A stretch of 64,000 nt of DNA, taken from contig NZ_CP013023.1 in the NCBI RefSeq assembly GCF_001421015.2, positions 1,230,001-1,294,000 on the forward strand. The letters run 5' to 3'. Below are positions 8,507 through 18,598 of the stretch, one piece after another. The notes under the pieces were generated by a model. That model saw nothing but the letters and a program-made list of their open reading frames with translations. It made no database searches and was not told the DNA's origin. Source of the DNA: Paenibacillus bovis (GTDB taxonomy: Bacteria > Bacillota > Bacilli > Paenibacillales > Paenibacillaceae). The translations under genes and the position numbers were made by a program. Within the stretch, counting starts at the first letter, position 1. Each line of letters begins with the position of its first letter.

Positions 8507-9085
8507 TTATTTGAATTGTTCCTCATATTGATCTATATCGTTCCGATACTCTTTTAGCATGTTGATACCGGCATCGACTTTCAGGTTAGCCTGTTTGAGG
8601 GTAGCGGCATTGAGCTGGGGAGTGGAGACATATTTTTGGAACAACGTCAGCGCCTGCAGCTGCAGGGAAGTCGCCTTGATATATTTGCCATGAATTTTGG
8701 CAAGCTGCGGATCTTCCGGTTTGATTTGCTTGAGACCGATCACAAATTGAGTGTAGTTGGGCACGACGATATTGCTCATGGCTGCATACGCTTTTTTGCG
8801 ATTCGAAGATGTCACATAACGATAGGAATTATAGGTTTTTACCGCTTTGTCTTCATAGGAATCAATCTTTTGGATCTGACGCAGATAATCCGGCAACGGA
8901 TTGACTTCGGTTGCGAGCTGACTGTCATTATTTTCGCTCAGATCATTACTGGTAGTATCTGCTGCAGGCGCAGAACTGCTGGAAGCTGACTCGTCAGCAG
9001 CGTGGACAGCACGGGCAGAAAATAGACTGGTGCCTGTCAGCAGCAAAGAGAGAGTCAGCACAAATAGTGTTTTCCGATTTATCAT
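8507..9085 (-). CDS. Secreted helical protein of unknown function (paralogue B)
   Basis: 192 residues from the ATG at 9085, preferred over 9106 because AAGGAG lies 8 bases upstream. The signal peptide is MINRKTLFVLTLSLLLTG.. with cleavage near AVHA. A Ser/Ala/Asp-rich spacer is followed by a helical domain with the shared signature SSNRKKAY, VVPNYTQF, KQIKPEDPQLAKIHGKYIKA and KYVS. It is 48 bases downstream of paralogue C on the same strand, probably in one transcript. Function unknown. Confidence 0.7.
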   Translation of the reverse strand: MINRKTLFVLTLSLLLTGTSLFSARAVHAADESASSSSAPAADTTSNDLSENNDSQLATEVNPLPDYLRQIQKIDSYEDKAVKTYNSYRYVTSSNRKKAYAAMSNIVVPNYTQFVIGLKQIKPEDPQLAKIHGKYIKATSLQLQALTLFQKYVSTPQLNAATLKQANLKVDAGINMLKEYRNDIDQYEEQFK

Positions 9086-9133
9086 TCTATTCGCTCCTTG
9101 GTCCATAGATAGGATAATGTAGGATACCGATCA

Positions 9134-9784
9134 TTATTGCAGCGCGTCGAATTTGGTAATATATTTGTCGATTTCCGTGTTGAACTGATCGATCAATTTC
9201 CCGCCTGCTTGCAGCTTGAGTTTGGATTTTTTGAGGATTGCATCATCGAGCTTGGCACTGGATACATATTTTTTGTACAGTACAAATCCTTCCAGCTCCA
9301 GATAAGCGCCTTTTACATATTTGGCATGAATTTTGGCCAGTTCGCTATTTTGTGGTTTGATTAGTTTGATACCGGATACGAATTTGGTGTAGTTGGGTAC
9401 GACTGTGTAGGTCATCAACTTGTATTCCTGTTTGCGGTTGGAGCTTTTTACGTATTCATTGATGTTGTAGGCATCCCATGCTTTGGTCTCATACGTGAAT
9501 AGCGGGTCCATTTGATCGGAGTAATCGAGGAAACCGGAAGCTTCTTCGACCAGGGCTGGATCAGCGTCAGCCCAGCTGTCTTCATCTCCGTACGTATCGC
9601 TGTCCGCGCTCTCTTCAGCCGCAGCCGAGTTATCTGCCGCGCCATCTGCAGAGGTAGTGAGATCCATCGTATAGTTGCCGTCAGGTGCATCGTCTGTCGC
9701 TGCGTAAGTTACACTGGCAGGCAGTGCGGAAGAAGCGGTGACCAATGCTGCGAGCATCAAGGTCAGCAGTAGTTTGTTTTTCAT
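9134..9784 (-). CDS. Secreted helical protein of unknown function (paralogue C)
   Basis: 216 residues with a clear signal peptide (MKNKLLLTLMLAALVTASSA, cleavage near VTYA) and AGAGGGG upstream of the ATG. An acidic Asp/Glu/Ala/Ser-rich spacer (about 30-75) precedes the helical domain. Shared signature: SSNRKQEY, VVPNYTKF, KLIKPQNSELAKIHAKYVKG, YKKYVSSAKLDDAILKK. It resembles paralogue B most and is the likely promoter-proximal gene of the B-C pair. No characterised family recognised. Confidence 0.7.
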   Translation of the reverse strand: MKNKLLLTLMLAALVTASSALPASVTYAATDDAPDGNYTMDLTTSADGAADNSAAAEESADSDTYGDEDSWADADPALVEEASGFLDYSDQMDPLFTYETKAWDAYNINEYVKSSNRKQEYKLMTYTVVPNYTKFVSGIKLIKPQNSELAKIHAKYVKGAYLELEGFVLYKKYVSSAKLDDAILKKSKLKLQAGGKLIDQFNTEIDKYITKFDALQ

Positions 9785-10094
9785 GTAAGTTACCCCTCTA
9801 TTATGTATTTATTAGATTATTTTTACAATTTAACACGTGAGGTCAATAAAAAGAAAGACTGAAAAGGTAAGAAATTCAAGATTATTACAGATCGCATCGA
9901 ATATTTGCCAAATTGGTTGAATAGTCTCAGATGCCGTCAGAAAAGGCCGGGTAGCAGCCTATGACTGCCGAATCAGGTGTTGCGCAACCCTGCAAGATAG
10001 CTGGCACCGATTGCTGTCCTCATTTGTAGTTTAAAAGAATAGAAGAGTGACTGTAACCAGGTGACTTGAATTTATATAAATGAGGCGATAATCC
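9785..10094. other. Intergenic region upstream of two divergent genes
   Basis: 310 bases without a gene. It holds the upstream regions of paralogue C (-) and of the flavin oxidoreductase (+). The only structure I see is an imperfect palindrome centred on TTGCGCAA near 9974-9992. No clear promoter could be assigned. Confidence 0.5.
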
Positions 10095-11531
10095 ATGGAA
10101 CAGACTTTTGATCTGGTTGTAATCGGTACCGGCAGTGCAGGCGCAGCTACCGCCCAGGCATGCCGCGAACAAAACTGGGAAGTTGCGATTGTAGATTCAC
10201 GCGAATATGGCGGCACCTGCGCACTGCGCGGATGCGATCCCAAAAAGGTACTGGTCGGAGCAGCCGAGCTGGTCGATCGTACCGAACGAATGATTGGCAA
10301 AGGACTACAGGACAGCGTCCGGATCAACTGGCCGGATTTAATGGCTTTCAAGCATACATTTACAGACTATATTCCGGGTGCCCATGAGAAAAAGCTCAAG
10401 GATGCAGGCATTCATACTTTTCATGGTCACGCCAAATTTGTCAGTGAAGACACGATAGATGTAGACGGTCATCGACTGACCGGCAAACATATTCTGATCG
10501 CTACGGGTGCCAAGCCTGCACCATTGTCGGTGGAAGGCGAGCAGTATCTGGCGAACAGCGACCATTTTCTGAATCTGGAACAGCTGCCGTCTCCGCTGGT
10601 ATTCGTTGGTGGCGGATACATTTCTTTTGAATTTGCCCATATTGCTGCCCGCGCAGGTGCAGAGGTACATATTCTGCACAAGGATGAGCAGCCACTCAAA
10701 GGATTCGATCCGGAACTGGTGCAGGAACTGGTGCAGCGAAGCCGGGAGATCGGTATCCATATCCATCTGAATACATCGCTGCAGTCGATAGAACAGCTGG
10801 AAGGCGAGGTGGCAGCAGATTCGCAGCCATCCGGCGCAGAGCAGCTGACAAAAGGCACAGCGAATCAGGCACGTTATATGATCCGTGCCAATCAGCAGGA
10901 TGGAGAGCAAGGGAATCAGGAGCTGCGTCTGGAATGCGGTCTGGTCGTCCATGGCGCCGGTAGAGTACCGAATATTATGGACATCCAGCTGGATCAGGGA
11001 AAAGTCGAATTCGGCAAAAAAGGGGTTCATGTTAACGAGTATATGCAGAGCGTCAGCAACCCCAGAGTATACGCTGCAGGAGATTGTACGGACTCGCCTG
11101 GGCTGCCGCTTACCCCGCTGGCCAGTCTGGAATCGCAGGTGGCTACCCACAATCTGCTCCATGGCAATACACGCAAGCCGGATTACCGGGCAATGCCGAG
11201 CATAGCCTTTACGATTCCCAAGCTGGGTGCTATCGGCATGACCGAAGAAGAAGCCCGCAAGCTGGGTGATCGGGTGACGATCAATACGTTTGATACATCA
11301 ACCTGGTATACGTACAAGCGCACGAATGAACAAACGGCCATGGCCAAAATTATTATCGATACATCCAGTCGGCAAATTCTCGGAGCGCATCTGTTGAGTG
11401 GTGAGGCCGATGAGATGCTTAATTACTTTGCTATAGCGATTCGTCTTCATCTCACGATCGATCAGATGCGTGAAGTACTGTACGCTTATCCAACTCCGGC
11501 TTCCGATCTCAGTTATATGCTGAAAATCTAG
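10095..11531 (+). CDS. Pyridine nucleotide-disulfide oxidoreductase (class I-like)
   Basis: 478 residues. The FAD site reads VVIGTGSAGAATA (about 7-19), the redox disulfide is GGTCALRGCDPKK (about 40-52), and an NAD(P) domain contains VFVGGGYISFEFA. A second FAD motif (VYAAGDCTD) and a dimerisation domain follow. This is the glutathione reductase/dihydrolipoamide dehydrogenase layout. The C-terminal H-P-T-x-x-E base of typical members reads YPTPAS, so the catalytic His-Glu pair is missing. The protein may reduce another electron acceptor or be a specialised branch of the family. An insertion of about 35 residues rich in Gln/Glu/Ala (about 230-275) breaks the NAD domain. It faces the adhesin gene across a shared terminator. 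Confidence 0.82.
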   Translation: MEQTFDLVVIGTGSAGAATAQACREQNWEVAIVDSREYGGTCALRGCDPKKVLVGAAELVDRTERMIGKGLQDSVRINWPDLMAFKHTFTDYIPGAHEKKLKDAGIHTFHGHAKFVSEDTIDVDGHRLTGKHILIATGAKPAPLSVEGEQYLANSDHFLNLEQLPSPLVFVGGGYISFEFAHIAARAGAEVHILHKDEQPLKGFDPELVQELVQRSREIGIHIHLNTSLQSIEQLEGEVAADSQPSGAEQLTKGTANQARYMIRANQQDGEQGNQELRLECGLVVHGAGRVPNIMDIQLDQGKVEFGKKGVHVNEYMQSVSNPRVYAAGDCTDSPGLPLTPLASLESQVATHNLLHGNTRKPDYRAMPSIAFTIPKLGAIGMTEEEARKLGDRVTINTFDTSTWYTYKRTNEQTAMAKIIIDTSSRQILGAHLLSGEADEMLNYFAIAIRLHLTIDQMREVLYAYPTPASDLSYMLKI

Positions 11532-11545
11532 AATGCTGCAAATGA

Positions 11546-11606
11546 AAAAGCACCTGTTGTCTGTATACGATGAGTTCTATTCATCGAACAAACAACAGGT
11601 GCTTTT
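11546..11606. terminator. Bidirectional terminator
   Basis: Arms AAAAGCACCTGTTGT (11546-11560) and ACAACAGGTGCTTTT (11592-11606) pair fully. The stem sits between the convergent oxidoreductase and adhesin genes. Confidence 0.85.
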
Positions 11607-11624
11607 ATTTAAAAGAATATGCGT

Positions 11625-14600
11625 TTATTTGTTGGAGCCGCCGCGTCCTTCGGAACGTCGACGTGCCGATTGCATCTGGTGCAATACAACACCCATTACG
11701 AGCAGCGCTGCACCGGTCAGCCAGAATGGCATACGGCTTGATTCCCCTGTCTGTGGCAGCATTGGTTGCTGCTGCTGGGAAGGAGTACGCTCCGGCGGTG
11801 TTGTTCCTTTTGGCACAGGCTCTTCATTGACCGGGATATCCGGTTGTTGAGCAGGTGCTGGTGGAACGGTACCACTTGGTACAGGTTCATCCGGTACCGG
11901 AATTTCCGGTTCTGAAGGATTACCCGGTACCGGAGGCAGTGTCTCCGGCTGAACCGATGGATTAGACGGTGTTGGATCAACTGTACCCGATGGGGTGGGT
12001 TCATCTTCAACCGGAATCGTTGGTTCGTTTACAGGCGTACCTCCTGATGGATTGGTACCTCCCGGTGGAGTAGACGGTGTGCCAGGCTTGTCTTTATCTG
12101 GCTTGTTGTCTGTCGGCGTACCCGGAGTGCCTGGATTATCCGGTGTACCCGGGTTATCTGGACTACCTGGATTGTCAGGTGTTCCTGGCGTGCCCGGATT
12201 ATCGGGAGTGCCTGGATTACCTGGATTACCAGGGTTGTCTGGTGTACCTGGATTATCCGGCGTACCCGGAGGTACGGTCGGTTGCTTGGTATTCGTCAAG
12301 GTCAGGAATACCGCATTGTTGGACTGCTTGATACTGGAATTAATCGTCACCGTGTGTACAGTGGAGTCCAGTATATAACCTGCAGGAGCACTTGTTTCCT
12401 GCAGCGTGTATTTGCCATACAGCAGGCGGGTGAACAAAGCGCGACCCTGCGGATCGGTAGTCAATTTGATAGCTGGTTTAGCTTTGGCAGCATCCTGCAA
12501 TACAAAGGTTGCACCTTCCAGCGGTAGCGAAGGATCATCTTTGTCGACTTTGCTGACTACCAGATTGCCGACTACACCGGTTCCTGTACCGGAAGCCGAG
12601 GAAGTGCGGACAGTGATTTCCTTGCTTGTATCTACCGTACCGGTCGTAACACCGTCTCCGGCAAATTGTACCGTATTACCGATCTGCTCTCTGTCTTCTG
12701 CCGTAATCATGGACGAATACTCCAGAATCATGGCCGAGCGGATAGGCTTCAGGAAAGACAGTTCGAATTTCTCGGGACTGCCCGAAGTAATAGTTAACTT
12801 ATAATCGGTACCCCGTACCAGTTTGGCTCCTTTGGCTAATCCACCGTTACTCGCCACACTCGCTGAGTACAAATTAAAGGAGTCGGTCAGCAAAATCTGA
12901 TTAGGTGTCGGTTGATCGGTAATGCGAGCATTTTCTACATAGGATTGTCCACGGTTAATGTAGACAGTCCAATAGATTTTGTCGCCGTCCTGTGTACCGG
13001 TTTTGGATACATATTCTCCGCCTTTGGGGATACTGACAGATGCGGCCCATGGATAGACAGCCTCGTCACTGTGCAGCATCGCATTGTTGCGGATCGTCGG
13101 TTTTACGATATGATTCTCCACCGTTGTTTTAAAGGTAATCCAGTACGGTGAATTAATCGGCTTGTTGAATCGTACCTGCAGCTTGCCACCGTCTTCACCA
13201 GCAGCAGGCAGTACCACCTGATAATCGGACGGAGCTACCGTTTTGCCGCGGGTTACACTGTTCCATACACCGACCAGATTCATATGATTGACCTGCAGTG
13301 AACCTGGCACATACGATTGACCCGGCTCCAGCATGTCTTCGATATATGCATTGGTCAGCTGACGGCTGCTGTAATTGGCTTTGATATTCCAGGTAACCTG
13401 TTTGGTCGTTGCATTGTAGGAGCCGTCTTTGGAACCGTTATTGATTGTCATGCTATCCGGCCAGAAGCGTGCTTCTGCATCGTCTGTCCGTGTTTTTCCA
13501 TTTTCAATCCAGGACAGCTGCGCCCGGTTCAAAAAGGAAGTATCGGTTTTGTTCGTTTTCCATTCGACATCGAACAGGGTGCGATACATAATCGTCAATG
13601 GAGCAGTAATATCTTCATTAAATGTAATTTTGAATCCGGATCGTCCATTCTCGCTGCTCACTGTATAGTCGGAAGCAGGGTATTCACTGCCATCCGCATT
13701 TAGGATTTGCAGGGAATCCGGCTGGAATTCCAGTCCGCCATTCGGGAAGGTATCATTGATGATCACATTGGACATTGCATAACCATCACGGTTAAGCGAC
13801 AGCATCCAGGTTGCTTCCTTGCGTACATAGTTGGCATCCACCAGTGCTTTGGTAAAGACCACATTTTTGATGACCTGGGAGGCATTATCGCTGACTCCGC
13901 CTGAGGTTACCGTATTGCTTACTTTTTCATCATTATCTACACGATTGATCGGTTGAGTCTGATATTTGATCGTGTAAGGAGAATCAATCGCATACAGGAA
14001 TTTCAGATCGAATCCGGTACGGCCATTTTTGACAGGCGCTTGTGTAATAGTATAGTCCTGACCTTCGCTCAATAGACTGTTGGTGTTCGTATTGTACACC
14101 TTGATCGAATTGGTCACCAGCTGCTGGCTGGCGTTAAACCGATCCTGCAGTGTCGCCTGATCCTGAGGAATCGAGCGGCTGCTCAGATTATAGCCGATCG
14201 ACCAGGAGATTATACCGGTCTGTTCATCATAGCTTTCCACTTTTTTGGTCAGGAATTTCTGTTCGACAGAAACTTCCGCTTTGGCAGTCAGTGTACCTTT
14301 GTTACTGGCAAAAGATGCCGTATTGGTAAATTTGCTCTGTGTGTCAGTTGTAATATCCGTAACATACGTAATGCGATAGGCAGAGCGGATTACCGGGTCG
14401 AATGTCAGCTTGAAGCTGCTGCTGTCCGATTCCAGTTGATAGCCGGATGTCAGCTGTTGTCCGCGGGTTGTCGTTCCATCTACATTGACATTCAGCTCGT
14501 GTACCTGAATAGAGCTTGTATCCAAAGACATGCCTGCAGCGATAGGATCGGTAACTACAGCATTTTCGACTTTTTCCTTGGTCGTATTCACATCAATCGT

Positions 14601-15374
14601 CCACTGGATATGACTCTGATCCAGTGCTTGACCACGCTTGCTGATAGACGTTCCTTTATCCGGTTTGAAATACACCAGAATAAAGTTGGAGTCTCCATTC
14701 AACGGCACCGGAATCTGTACCTCGGTGCTGCCATGAATCACTTCCTGGCTGAATGCGGTGCGGAACTGCATCGTTCCGTGAATATTCGAGTATTGTTCAA
14801 TCGTATCATTAAATGTCATCGTCACATGTCCACTGCGTGTAGCACTGAAGCTGCCTACAGTTCCATCTTCAAACTGCAGCGGGACATTATTGATATCATT
14901 GTATAACTGAAAAGCAGATGGCAGATCGAATTCAAAAGTAGATCCGCTGTGGAAAGAGCCATTATCCGGCAATGCCCACTCATAATTCAGATAGACCGGT
15001 GCATTCGGGTCAATCTGGGTGTCAGGGTTGACCTGACCATTAATTTCATTGAGGTTGGCATCCGTAAGGAATATCCGGGTAATAATGTTCTGATATGTAT
15101 CAGTAGCCGGATCTTCGGGAGTTACAGGAGGCTGTGTATCCGTATTCCCGGGCGGCGTAGATGTACCTGGCGAGGTATCCGTACCTCCGCTGCCTGTCTG
15201 ACCGTACGTATCGGACTGTACACTTGTAGGAGCAGAATCCGGTGCTGCCGCAGACACTGCTGTATCCGAAGCCGCGCCCATATCCGCAGCGGAAACCGAA
15301 TGAAATCCAAACAAACCTGGCAGTAAAATGGTTAAAGTAAGAAATAACATACTTACTTTCTTAAATATGTTCAT
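11625..15374 (-). CDS. Large LPXTG cell-wall adhesin with Cna-like repeats
   Basis: 1249 residues from the ATG at 15374, with AAAGGAG 6 bases upstream. A signal peptide (about 1-30) is followed by a Ser/Pro/Thr spacer and an N-terminal adhesin-like domain (about 85-240). At least five collagen-binding-like (Cna) modules of about 130-170 residues follow, each opening with a W-x-x-x-x-N core ([38 protein letters not shown]). Next is a SpaA/Cna_B-type domain with likely isopeptide residues (VSKVDK and [10 protein letters not shown], about 935-1025), then a Pro/Gly-rich wall-spanning stalk. The C-terminus has LPQTG (1206-1210), a hydrophobic helix and a basic tail, so sortase should attach it to peptidoglycan. 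No sortase gene is in the window. The ligand is unknown. Confidence 0.88.
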   Translation of the reverse strand: MNIFKKVSMLFLTLTILLPGLFGFHSVSAADMGAASDTAVSAAAPDSAPTSVQSDTYGQTGSGGTDTSPGTSTPPGNTDTQPPVTPEDPATDTYQNIITRIFLTDANLNEINGQVNPDTQIDPNAPVYLNYEWALPDNGSFHSGSTFEFDLPSAFQLYNDINNVPLQFEDGTVGSFSATRSGHVTMTFNDTIEQYSNIHGTMQFRTAFSQEVIHGSTEVQIPVPLNGDSNFILVYFKPDKGTSISKRGQALDQSHIQWTIDVNTTKEKVENAVVTDPIAAGMSLDTSSIQVHELNVNVDGTTTRGQQLTSGYQLESDSSSFKLTFDPVIRSAYRITYVTDITTDTQSKFTNTASFASNKGTLTAKAEVSVEQKFLTKKVESYDEQTGIISWSIGYNLSSRSIPQDQATLQDRFNASQQLVTNSIKVYNTNTNSLLSEGQDYTITQAPVKNGRTGFDLKFLYAIDSPYTIKYQTQPINRVDNDEKVSNTVTSGGVSDNASQVIKNVVFTKALVDANYVRKEATWMLSLNRDGYAMSNVIINDTFPNGGLEFQPDSLQILNADGSEYPASDYTVSSENGRSGFKITFNEDITAPLTIMYRTLFDVEWKTNKTDTSFLNRAQLSWIENGKTRTDDAEARFWPDSMTINNGSKDGSYNATTKQVTWNIKANYSSRQLTNAYIEDMLEPGQSYVPGSLQVNHMNLVGVWNSVTRGKTVAPSDYQVVLPAAGEDGGKLQVRFNKPINSPYWITFKTTVENHIVKPTIRNNAMLHSDEAVYPWAASVSIPKGGEYVSKTGTQDGDKIYWTVYINRGQSYVENARITDQPTPNQILLTDSFNLYSASVASNGGLAKGAKLVRGTDYKLTITSGSPEKFELSFLKPIRSAMILEYSSMITAEDREQIGNTVQFAGDGVTTGTVDTSKEITVRTSSASGTGTGVVGNLVVSKVDKDDPSLPLEGATFVLQDAAKAKPAIKLTTDPQGRALFTRLLYGKYTLQETSAPAGYILDSTVHTVTINSSIKQSNNAVFLTLTNTKQPTVPPGTPDNPGTPDNPGNPGNPGTPDNPGTPGTPDNPGSPDNPGTPDNPGTPGTPTDNKPDKDKPGTPSTPPGGTNPSGGTPVNEPTIPVEDEPTPSGTVDPTPSNPSVQPETLPPVPGNPSEPEIPVPDEPVPSGTVPPAPAQQPDIPVNEEPVPKGTTPPERTPSQQQQPMLPQTGESSRMPFWLTGAALLVMGVVLHQMQSARRRSEGRGGSNK
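11800..12020 (-). repeat. Stalk repeat with motif IPVxxEPxPxGT
   Basis: Within the adhesin, the segment next to LPQTG repeats a motif three times: [24 protein letters not shown] and [12 protein letters not shown], spaced by Pro-rich sequence. This is probably an extended wall-spanning stalk. Confidence 0.7.
12070..12275 (-). repeat. Collagen-like PDNPGT tandem repeat in the adhesin
   Basis: Codons for PGTPDN / PGNPGN / PGSPDN units follow one another for about 65 residues. At DNA level this gives a degenerate tandem repeat of 9- and 18-base units. Such tracts change length easily by slippage and would be expected to vary between strains. Confidence 0.75.
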
Positions 15375-15650
15375 GAGTAGCTCCTTTATATATGAATTTA
15401 ACAATAGATGACGGTATAAAGCCCCCCGCAGCACAGAAAGGGTGAATATTTCTCTGCTGGTTTTTTATGTAAAACGCATTTGATTCATTATACACGATTA
15501 TATAGAATTAGTTGCTGATAATATTTTAGGAATCGTAAAAAATAATATCTGTATTTAGGAATCTATACGCCTATGTGAATGTAACGCATTATCCCTATAG
15601 CGAAACATGGTAAATAATGGACATTACTGTTGGAAAAGGAGGAATGACGC

Positions 15651-16676
15651 ATGATTTCATTATCGATACTGGATTATTCTCCTGTAGACGAAGGGAGCAA
15701 TGATCGGACAGCGCTGCAGCAAACCGCCGAATTGGCGCGCGCAGCCGATCGGCTGGGCTATCACCGATTCTGGGTGTCAGAGCATCATTATTTGCCGCCG
15801 CTTGCTGGCAGTAATCCCGAGCTGTTGATGATGCATCTGGCGGATCAGACCGACCGTATTCGCATCGGATCGGGCGGAGTCATGCTGCCGAATTATAGTG
15901 CCTACAAAATCGCAGAGAATTTTCGCATGTTGGAGGCTTTGCATCCGGGACGAATCGATCTTGGAGCCGGCAGAGCCGCCGGAGCCGGTCGGATCGGCAA
16001 ACAGGCTCTCAATGAAGGACGTACCGAAGCTGTTTCCTACGAGCAGCAGTTGATCGATCTGATCCGTTATCTGAATGATGAGGAGCCGGCAGATCATCGC
16101 TTTCCCGGTCTCAAAGCAACACCGATCATCGACACGCAGCCGGAGCTGTGGATGCTGGGTACCGGACGCGGAGGAGCCGAGCTGGCAGCGGCACATGGAA
16201 TCGGGCTGGCTTTTGCCCATTTTATTAATTCATCATCGATAGGGATCGCTGCGATGCAGCAGTATCGGGCCAATTTCCGGCCTTCGGCTTCCCTGCCGGC
16301 GCCGCGGGGCATAGTCGGTATTTTCGTGACGGTAGCGGATACCGAAGAGCAAGCGGAGCAGCTGGCACGAAGCTGGGATCACTGGCTGCTGATGTCGGAG
16401 AACAAGGGACAGCGTCGTTCTTCTTTTCCGGCTCCGGCAACGATTCAGTCTTATGACTATACGATAGGAGATCTGGAAGTTATAGCCCGCAATCGCCGCC
16501 GGATGATGGTAGGTACCGCCGACAGCGTACGCGAGGGTATCGAAGCGCTGGCTGCAGACTATGGAGCAGACGAAGTGCTCCTGCTGCCGTTGATGTACGG
16601 ATTTGCGAACCGGATGCGCGCTATTGAGCAGTTGGCAGCAGCTTTTGGACTACCTCAGGCAGGGCAGCCCCTCTAA
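15651..16676 (+). CDS. Luciferase-like (LLM class) flavin-dependent monooxygenase
   Basis: 341 residues. The N-terminus SLSILDYSPVDEG, the segment GYHRFWVSEHH, and GSGGVMLPNYSAYKIAENF with LHPGRIDLGAGRAAG are typical of the bacterial-luciferase-like family in which FMN or F420 is the cofactor. In Bacillales this branch (YvbT/YtmO-like) is usually FMN-dependent and of unknown substrate. AAAAGGAGG lies 8 bases before the ATG. It stands alone between the adhesin promoter region and a lipoprotein gene. Confidence 0.85.
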   Translation: MISLSILDYSPVDEGSNDRTALQQTAELARAADRLGYHRFWVSEHHYLPPLAGSNPELLMMHLADQTDRIRIGSGGVMLPNYSAYKIAENFRMLEALHPGRIDLGAGRAAGAGRIGKQALNEGRTEAVSYEQQLIDLIRYLNDEEPADHRFPGLKATPIIDTQPELWMLGTGRGGAELAAAHGIGLAFAHFINSSSIGIAAMQQYRANFRPSASLPAPRGIVGIFVTVADTEEQAEQLARSWDHWLLMSENKGQRRSSFPAPATIQSYDYTIGDLEVIARNRRRMMVGTADSVREGIEALAADYGADEVLLLPLMYGFANRMRAIEQLAAAFGLPQAGQPL

Positions 16677-16767
16677 GTTAAGGTTTGGAACTACCCGGAT
16701 TTGGGGTAAAGGAACATGTGAGTGTGTAAATTGATCCCGTAACGGAGATTACAGAGAGGGGCTTGTC

Positions 16768-17451
16768 ATGATGATGAAGTCTTTAACAATGAGCGCAGCT
16801 GCTGCGCTTCTGCTATCCGGCGTAATAGCAGGTTGCAGCGATACACAGGAAAGTAAAAGCAATGATCCTACTTCTGCCGCACAGAGTGCCTCCGAGTCCA
16901 AACCGGATGATACCGGACAGGATAACTCGAATCCGCAGACAACGGAAACCGACTATCGCCAGTATTCTTCCGATCCCAACAAAAGTGATCCCAACTCGGA
17001 CTATAATGTAGTGGGTAAGTATGTAGCGGAGAATGAAGATACGATGACGCTGGATGTTAACGGCAAACAGCTGATTATTCCGAAAAGCAACTCGTACGAG
17101 CCGGCATCTGCTCTGCCGCCATCTACCGACCTTCCCGGTCAGCAAATCAGTGTAACCCTGAGTGCACAGGATGGCAGTATTACAGTCGCACAGCCTGCTG
17201 ACAAAGCAGACGATGCGGATAACTCCCAGCAGGATATTGTAGGTATGTATGTGTCCCAGACAGATACCCAGGTCGTGATCAAGCAGGGTGAAAAAGAAAT
17301 GACCTATACCAAGTCGGCTCAATACGAAGCACAAAAAGATCCGGATAACGAGAAGCTGCAGGGTACAACCGTGCGCCTGGATCTGGACAAAGACGGTAAT
17401 GTACTGCGTATTCGTACCCAGTATCAGGATGGCAGTACAGTAGGAGATTGA
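16768..17451 (+). CDS. Lipoprotein of unknown function
   Basis: 227 residues. A lipoprotein signal with lipobox VIAGC (Cys about 24) is followed by a Ser/Asp/Gln-rich spacer. Two similar beta-rich modules follow: VVGKYVAENEDTMTLDVNGKQ (about 83-103) and IVGMYVSQTDTQVVIKQGEKE (about 160-180), each followed by a Tyr/Glu-Pro segment and then a short hydrophilic strand ending in D-G-(S/N). I read this as an internal duplication of a small beta domain. The family is not recognised. AGAGGGG sits 6 bases before the first of three consecutive ATG codons. Confidence 0.7.
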   Translation: MMMKSLTMSAAAALLLSGVIAGCSDTQESKSNDPTSAAQSASESKPDDTGQDNSNPQTTETDYRQYSSDPNKSDPNSDYNVVGKYVAENEDTMTLDVNGKQLIIPKSNSYEPASALPPSTDLPGQQISVTLSAQDGSITVAQPADKADDADNSQQDIVGMYVSQTDTQVVIKQGEKEMTYTKSAQYEAQKDPDNEKLQGTTVRLDLDKDGNVLRIRTQYQDGSTVGD

Positions 17452-17568
17452 TGCTGGCTGGATATAGAGTATGCACTGTAGACGCGGATAACGAACCGCA
17501 TACAGGTACACCGTGCATATCATGCTCTATCCGATCATTTCCGATGAAGCATATCAGAAAAGCATACC

Positions 17569-17605
17569 AAAAAGGACCTGCCTCAGGAAAAGGCAGGTCC
17601 TTTTT
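17569..17605. terminator. Bidirectional terminator
   Basis: Perfect 15-bp arms AAAAAGGACCTGCCT / AGGCAGGTCCTTTTT around a 7-nt loop, between the convergent lipoprotein and nitroreductase genes. Confidence 0.9.
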
Positions 17606-17642
17606 AATTCTAATGATATTTGCAATACATTATATCAATAGA

Positions 17643-18245
17643 TTATTTGAAAAATTTCACGCGTTCTTCAACCGGTTGGTATGTTTTCTCGCCTGCAGGA
17701 GCAGCTGGTTTACCGAAAGGCATTTGTGCAACCATTTGCCATTGAGCAGGAATGTTCCACGTGGATTTTACTTCTTCATCAATAACTGGATTGTAATGCT
17801 GCAGTGTAGCGCCCAGACCTTCTGCTTCCAGAGCTGTCCAGATAACCAGTTGAAGCATTCCGTTAGCCTGTTGTCCCCACAGTGGGAAGTTGTCACGATA
17901 AGCTTCGAATTGGTTTTGCAGATTGGCGATAATATCCATGTCTTCGAAGAACAGTACAGTTCCGTAGCCGTTTTTGAACATGTTCATTTTGTCGGCGGTT
18001 GCTTGGAATACTTCTTCGTTGTTAACAATACCGCGCAGTGTCTCGGTCGTAATATCCCACAGGCGATCATGCTGTTCGCCGAGCAGTACAACAACGCGTG
18101 CGCTTTGGGAGTTGAAGGAAGACGGTGTATATTTAACAGCTTCTTCAACGATTTGTTGGATTTTGCTGTCTTCGATAGGCGATTCTTTGCTGATCACGTA
18201 GATAGAGCGGCGGTTCTCAAGAGCTTTCATAAATTCAGTAGACAT
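17643..18245 (-). CDS. Nitroreductase-family protein (YdgI/Frm2-like)
   Basis: 200 residues, matching the short nitroreductase branch related to yeast Frm2/Hbn1. The N-terminus ENRRSIYVISKESP supplies the FMN phosphate-binding Arg pair, PSSFNSQSARVVVLLGEQH the next FMN segment, and GLGATLQHYNP the C-terminal flavin-contacting loop. Members are FMN-dependent NAD(P)H oxidoreductases acting on nitro compounds or quinones and are often stress-induced. AAGGAGG lies 9 bases before the ATG. The gene is monocistronic, with a terminator just downstream. Confidence 0.88.
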   Translation of the reverse strand: MSTEFMKALENRRSIYVISKESPIEDSKIQQIVEEAVKYTPSSFNSQSARVVVLLGEQHDRLWDITTETLRGIVNNEEVFQATADKMNMFKNGYGTVLFFEDMDIIANLQNQFEAYRDNFPLWGQQANGMLQLVIWTALEAEGLGATLQHYNPVIDEEVKSTWNIPAQWQMVAQMPFGKPAAPAGEKTYQPVEERVKFFK

Positions 18246-18598
18246 ATTGGATAATCCTCCTTGGTTGTATGTAAATGTTTGTTACTTACTTTTTTAATGA
18301 TACTACATATTCTTCATAAATCAACCCCTTTTTCGAAAAAAATCTTTACTTAGAGATAAAAAACGTTAAATATCTGTCTACCTATGGATAATAAAGGTTC
18401 AAAATGTAACAGAATCACCAGATATACATACAAAATACGAGATAACTAAAAAGCTGGTGCCTGCCTATCCATGACTGCATTGCTCGAAATGCAGTATGGA
18501 TAGTTGAGGTCACCAGCTAGTGGATGTTTATTAAAATAAGCAAATGGTGTTTACTCCGGAGATGATTGGGCGCTACGATTCTCGGTGCTATTTACCAA
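18246..18598. other. Intergenic region between nitroreductase and pepF
   Basis: 353 bases. The left part is the AT-rich upstream region of the nitroreductase gene. The right part holds the pepF terminator hairpin. No other gene is visible. Confidence 0.6.
18449..18520 (-). terminator. Terminator of pepF transcript
   Basis: A long stem: AGCTGGTG with CACCAGCT at the base, CTATCCAT with ATGGATAG, and CTGCATT with AATGCAG at the top. On the - strand it is followed by TTTTTAG. Confidence 0.8.

Noticed and set aside
10338..11162. 274-codon - strand open frame
   Set aside because: It is fully within the flavin oxidoreductase gene, with a His/Arg/Cys-rich nonsense-like composition and no ribosome site.
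11800..12275. CRISPR-like repeats
   Set aside because: The repetition is codon-level Pro/Gly/Asp/Thr repetition in the adhesin frame with unequal short units and no spacers.
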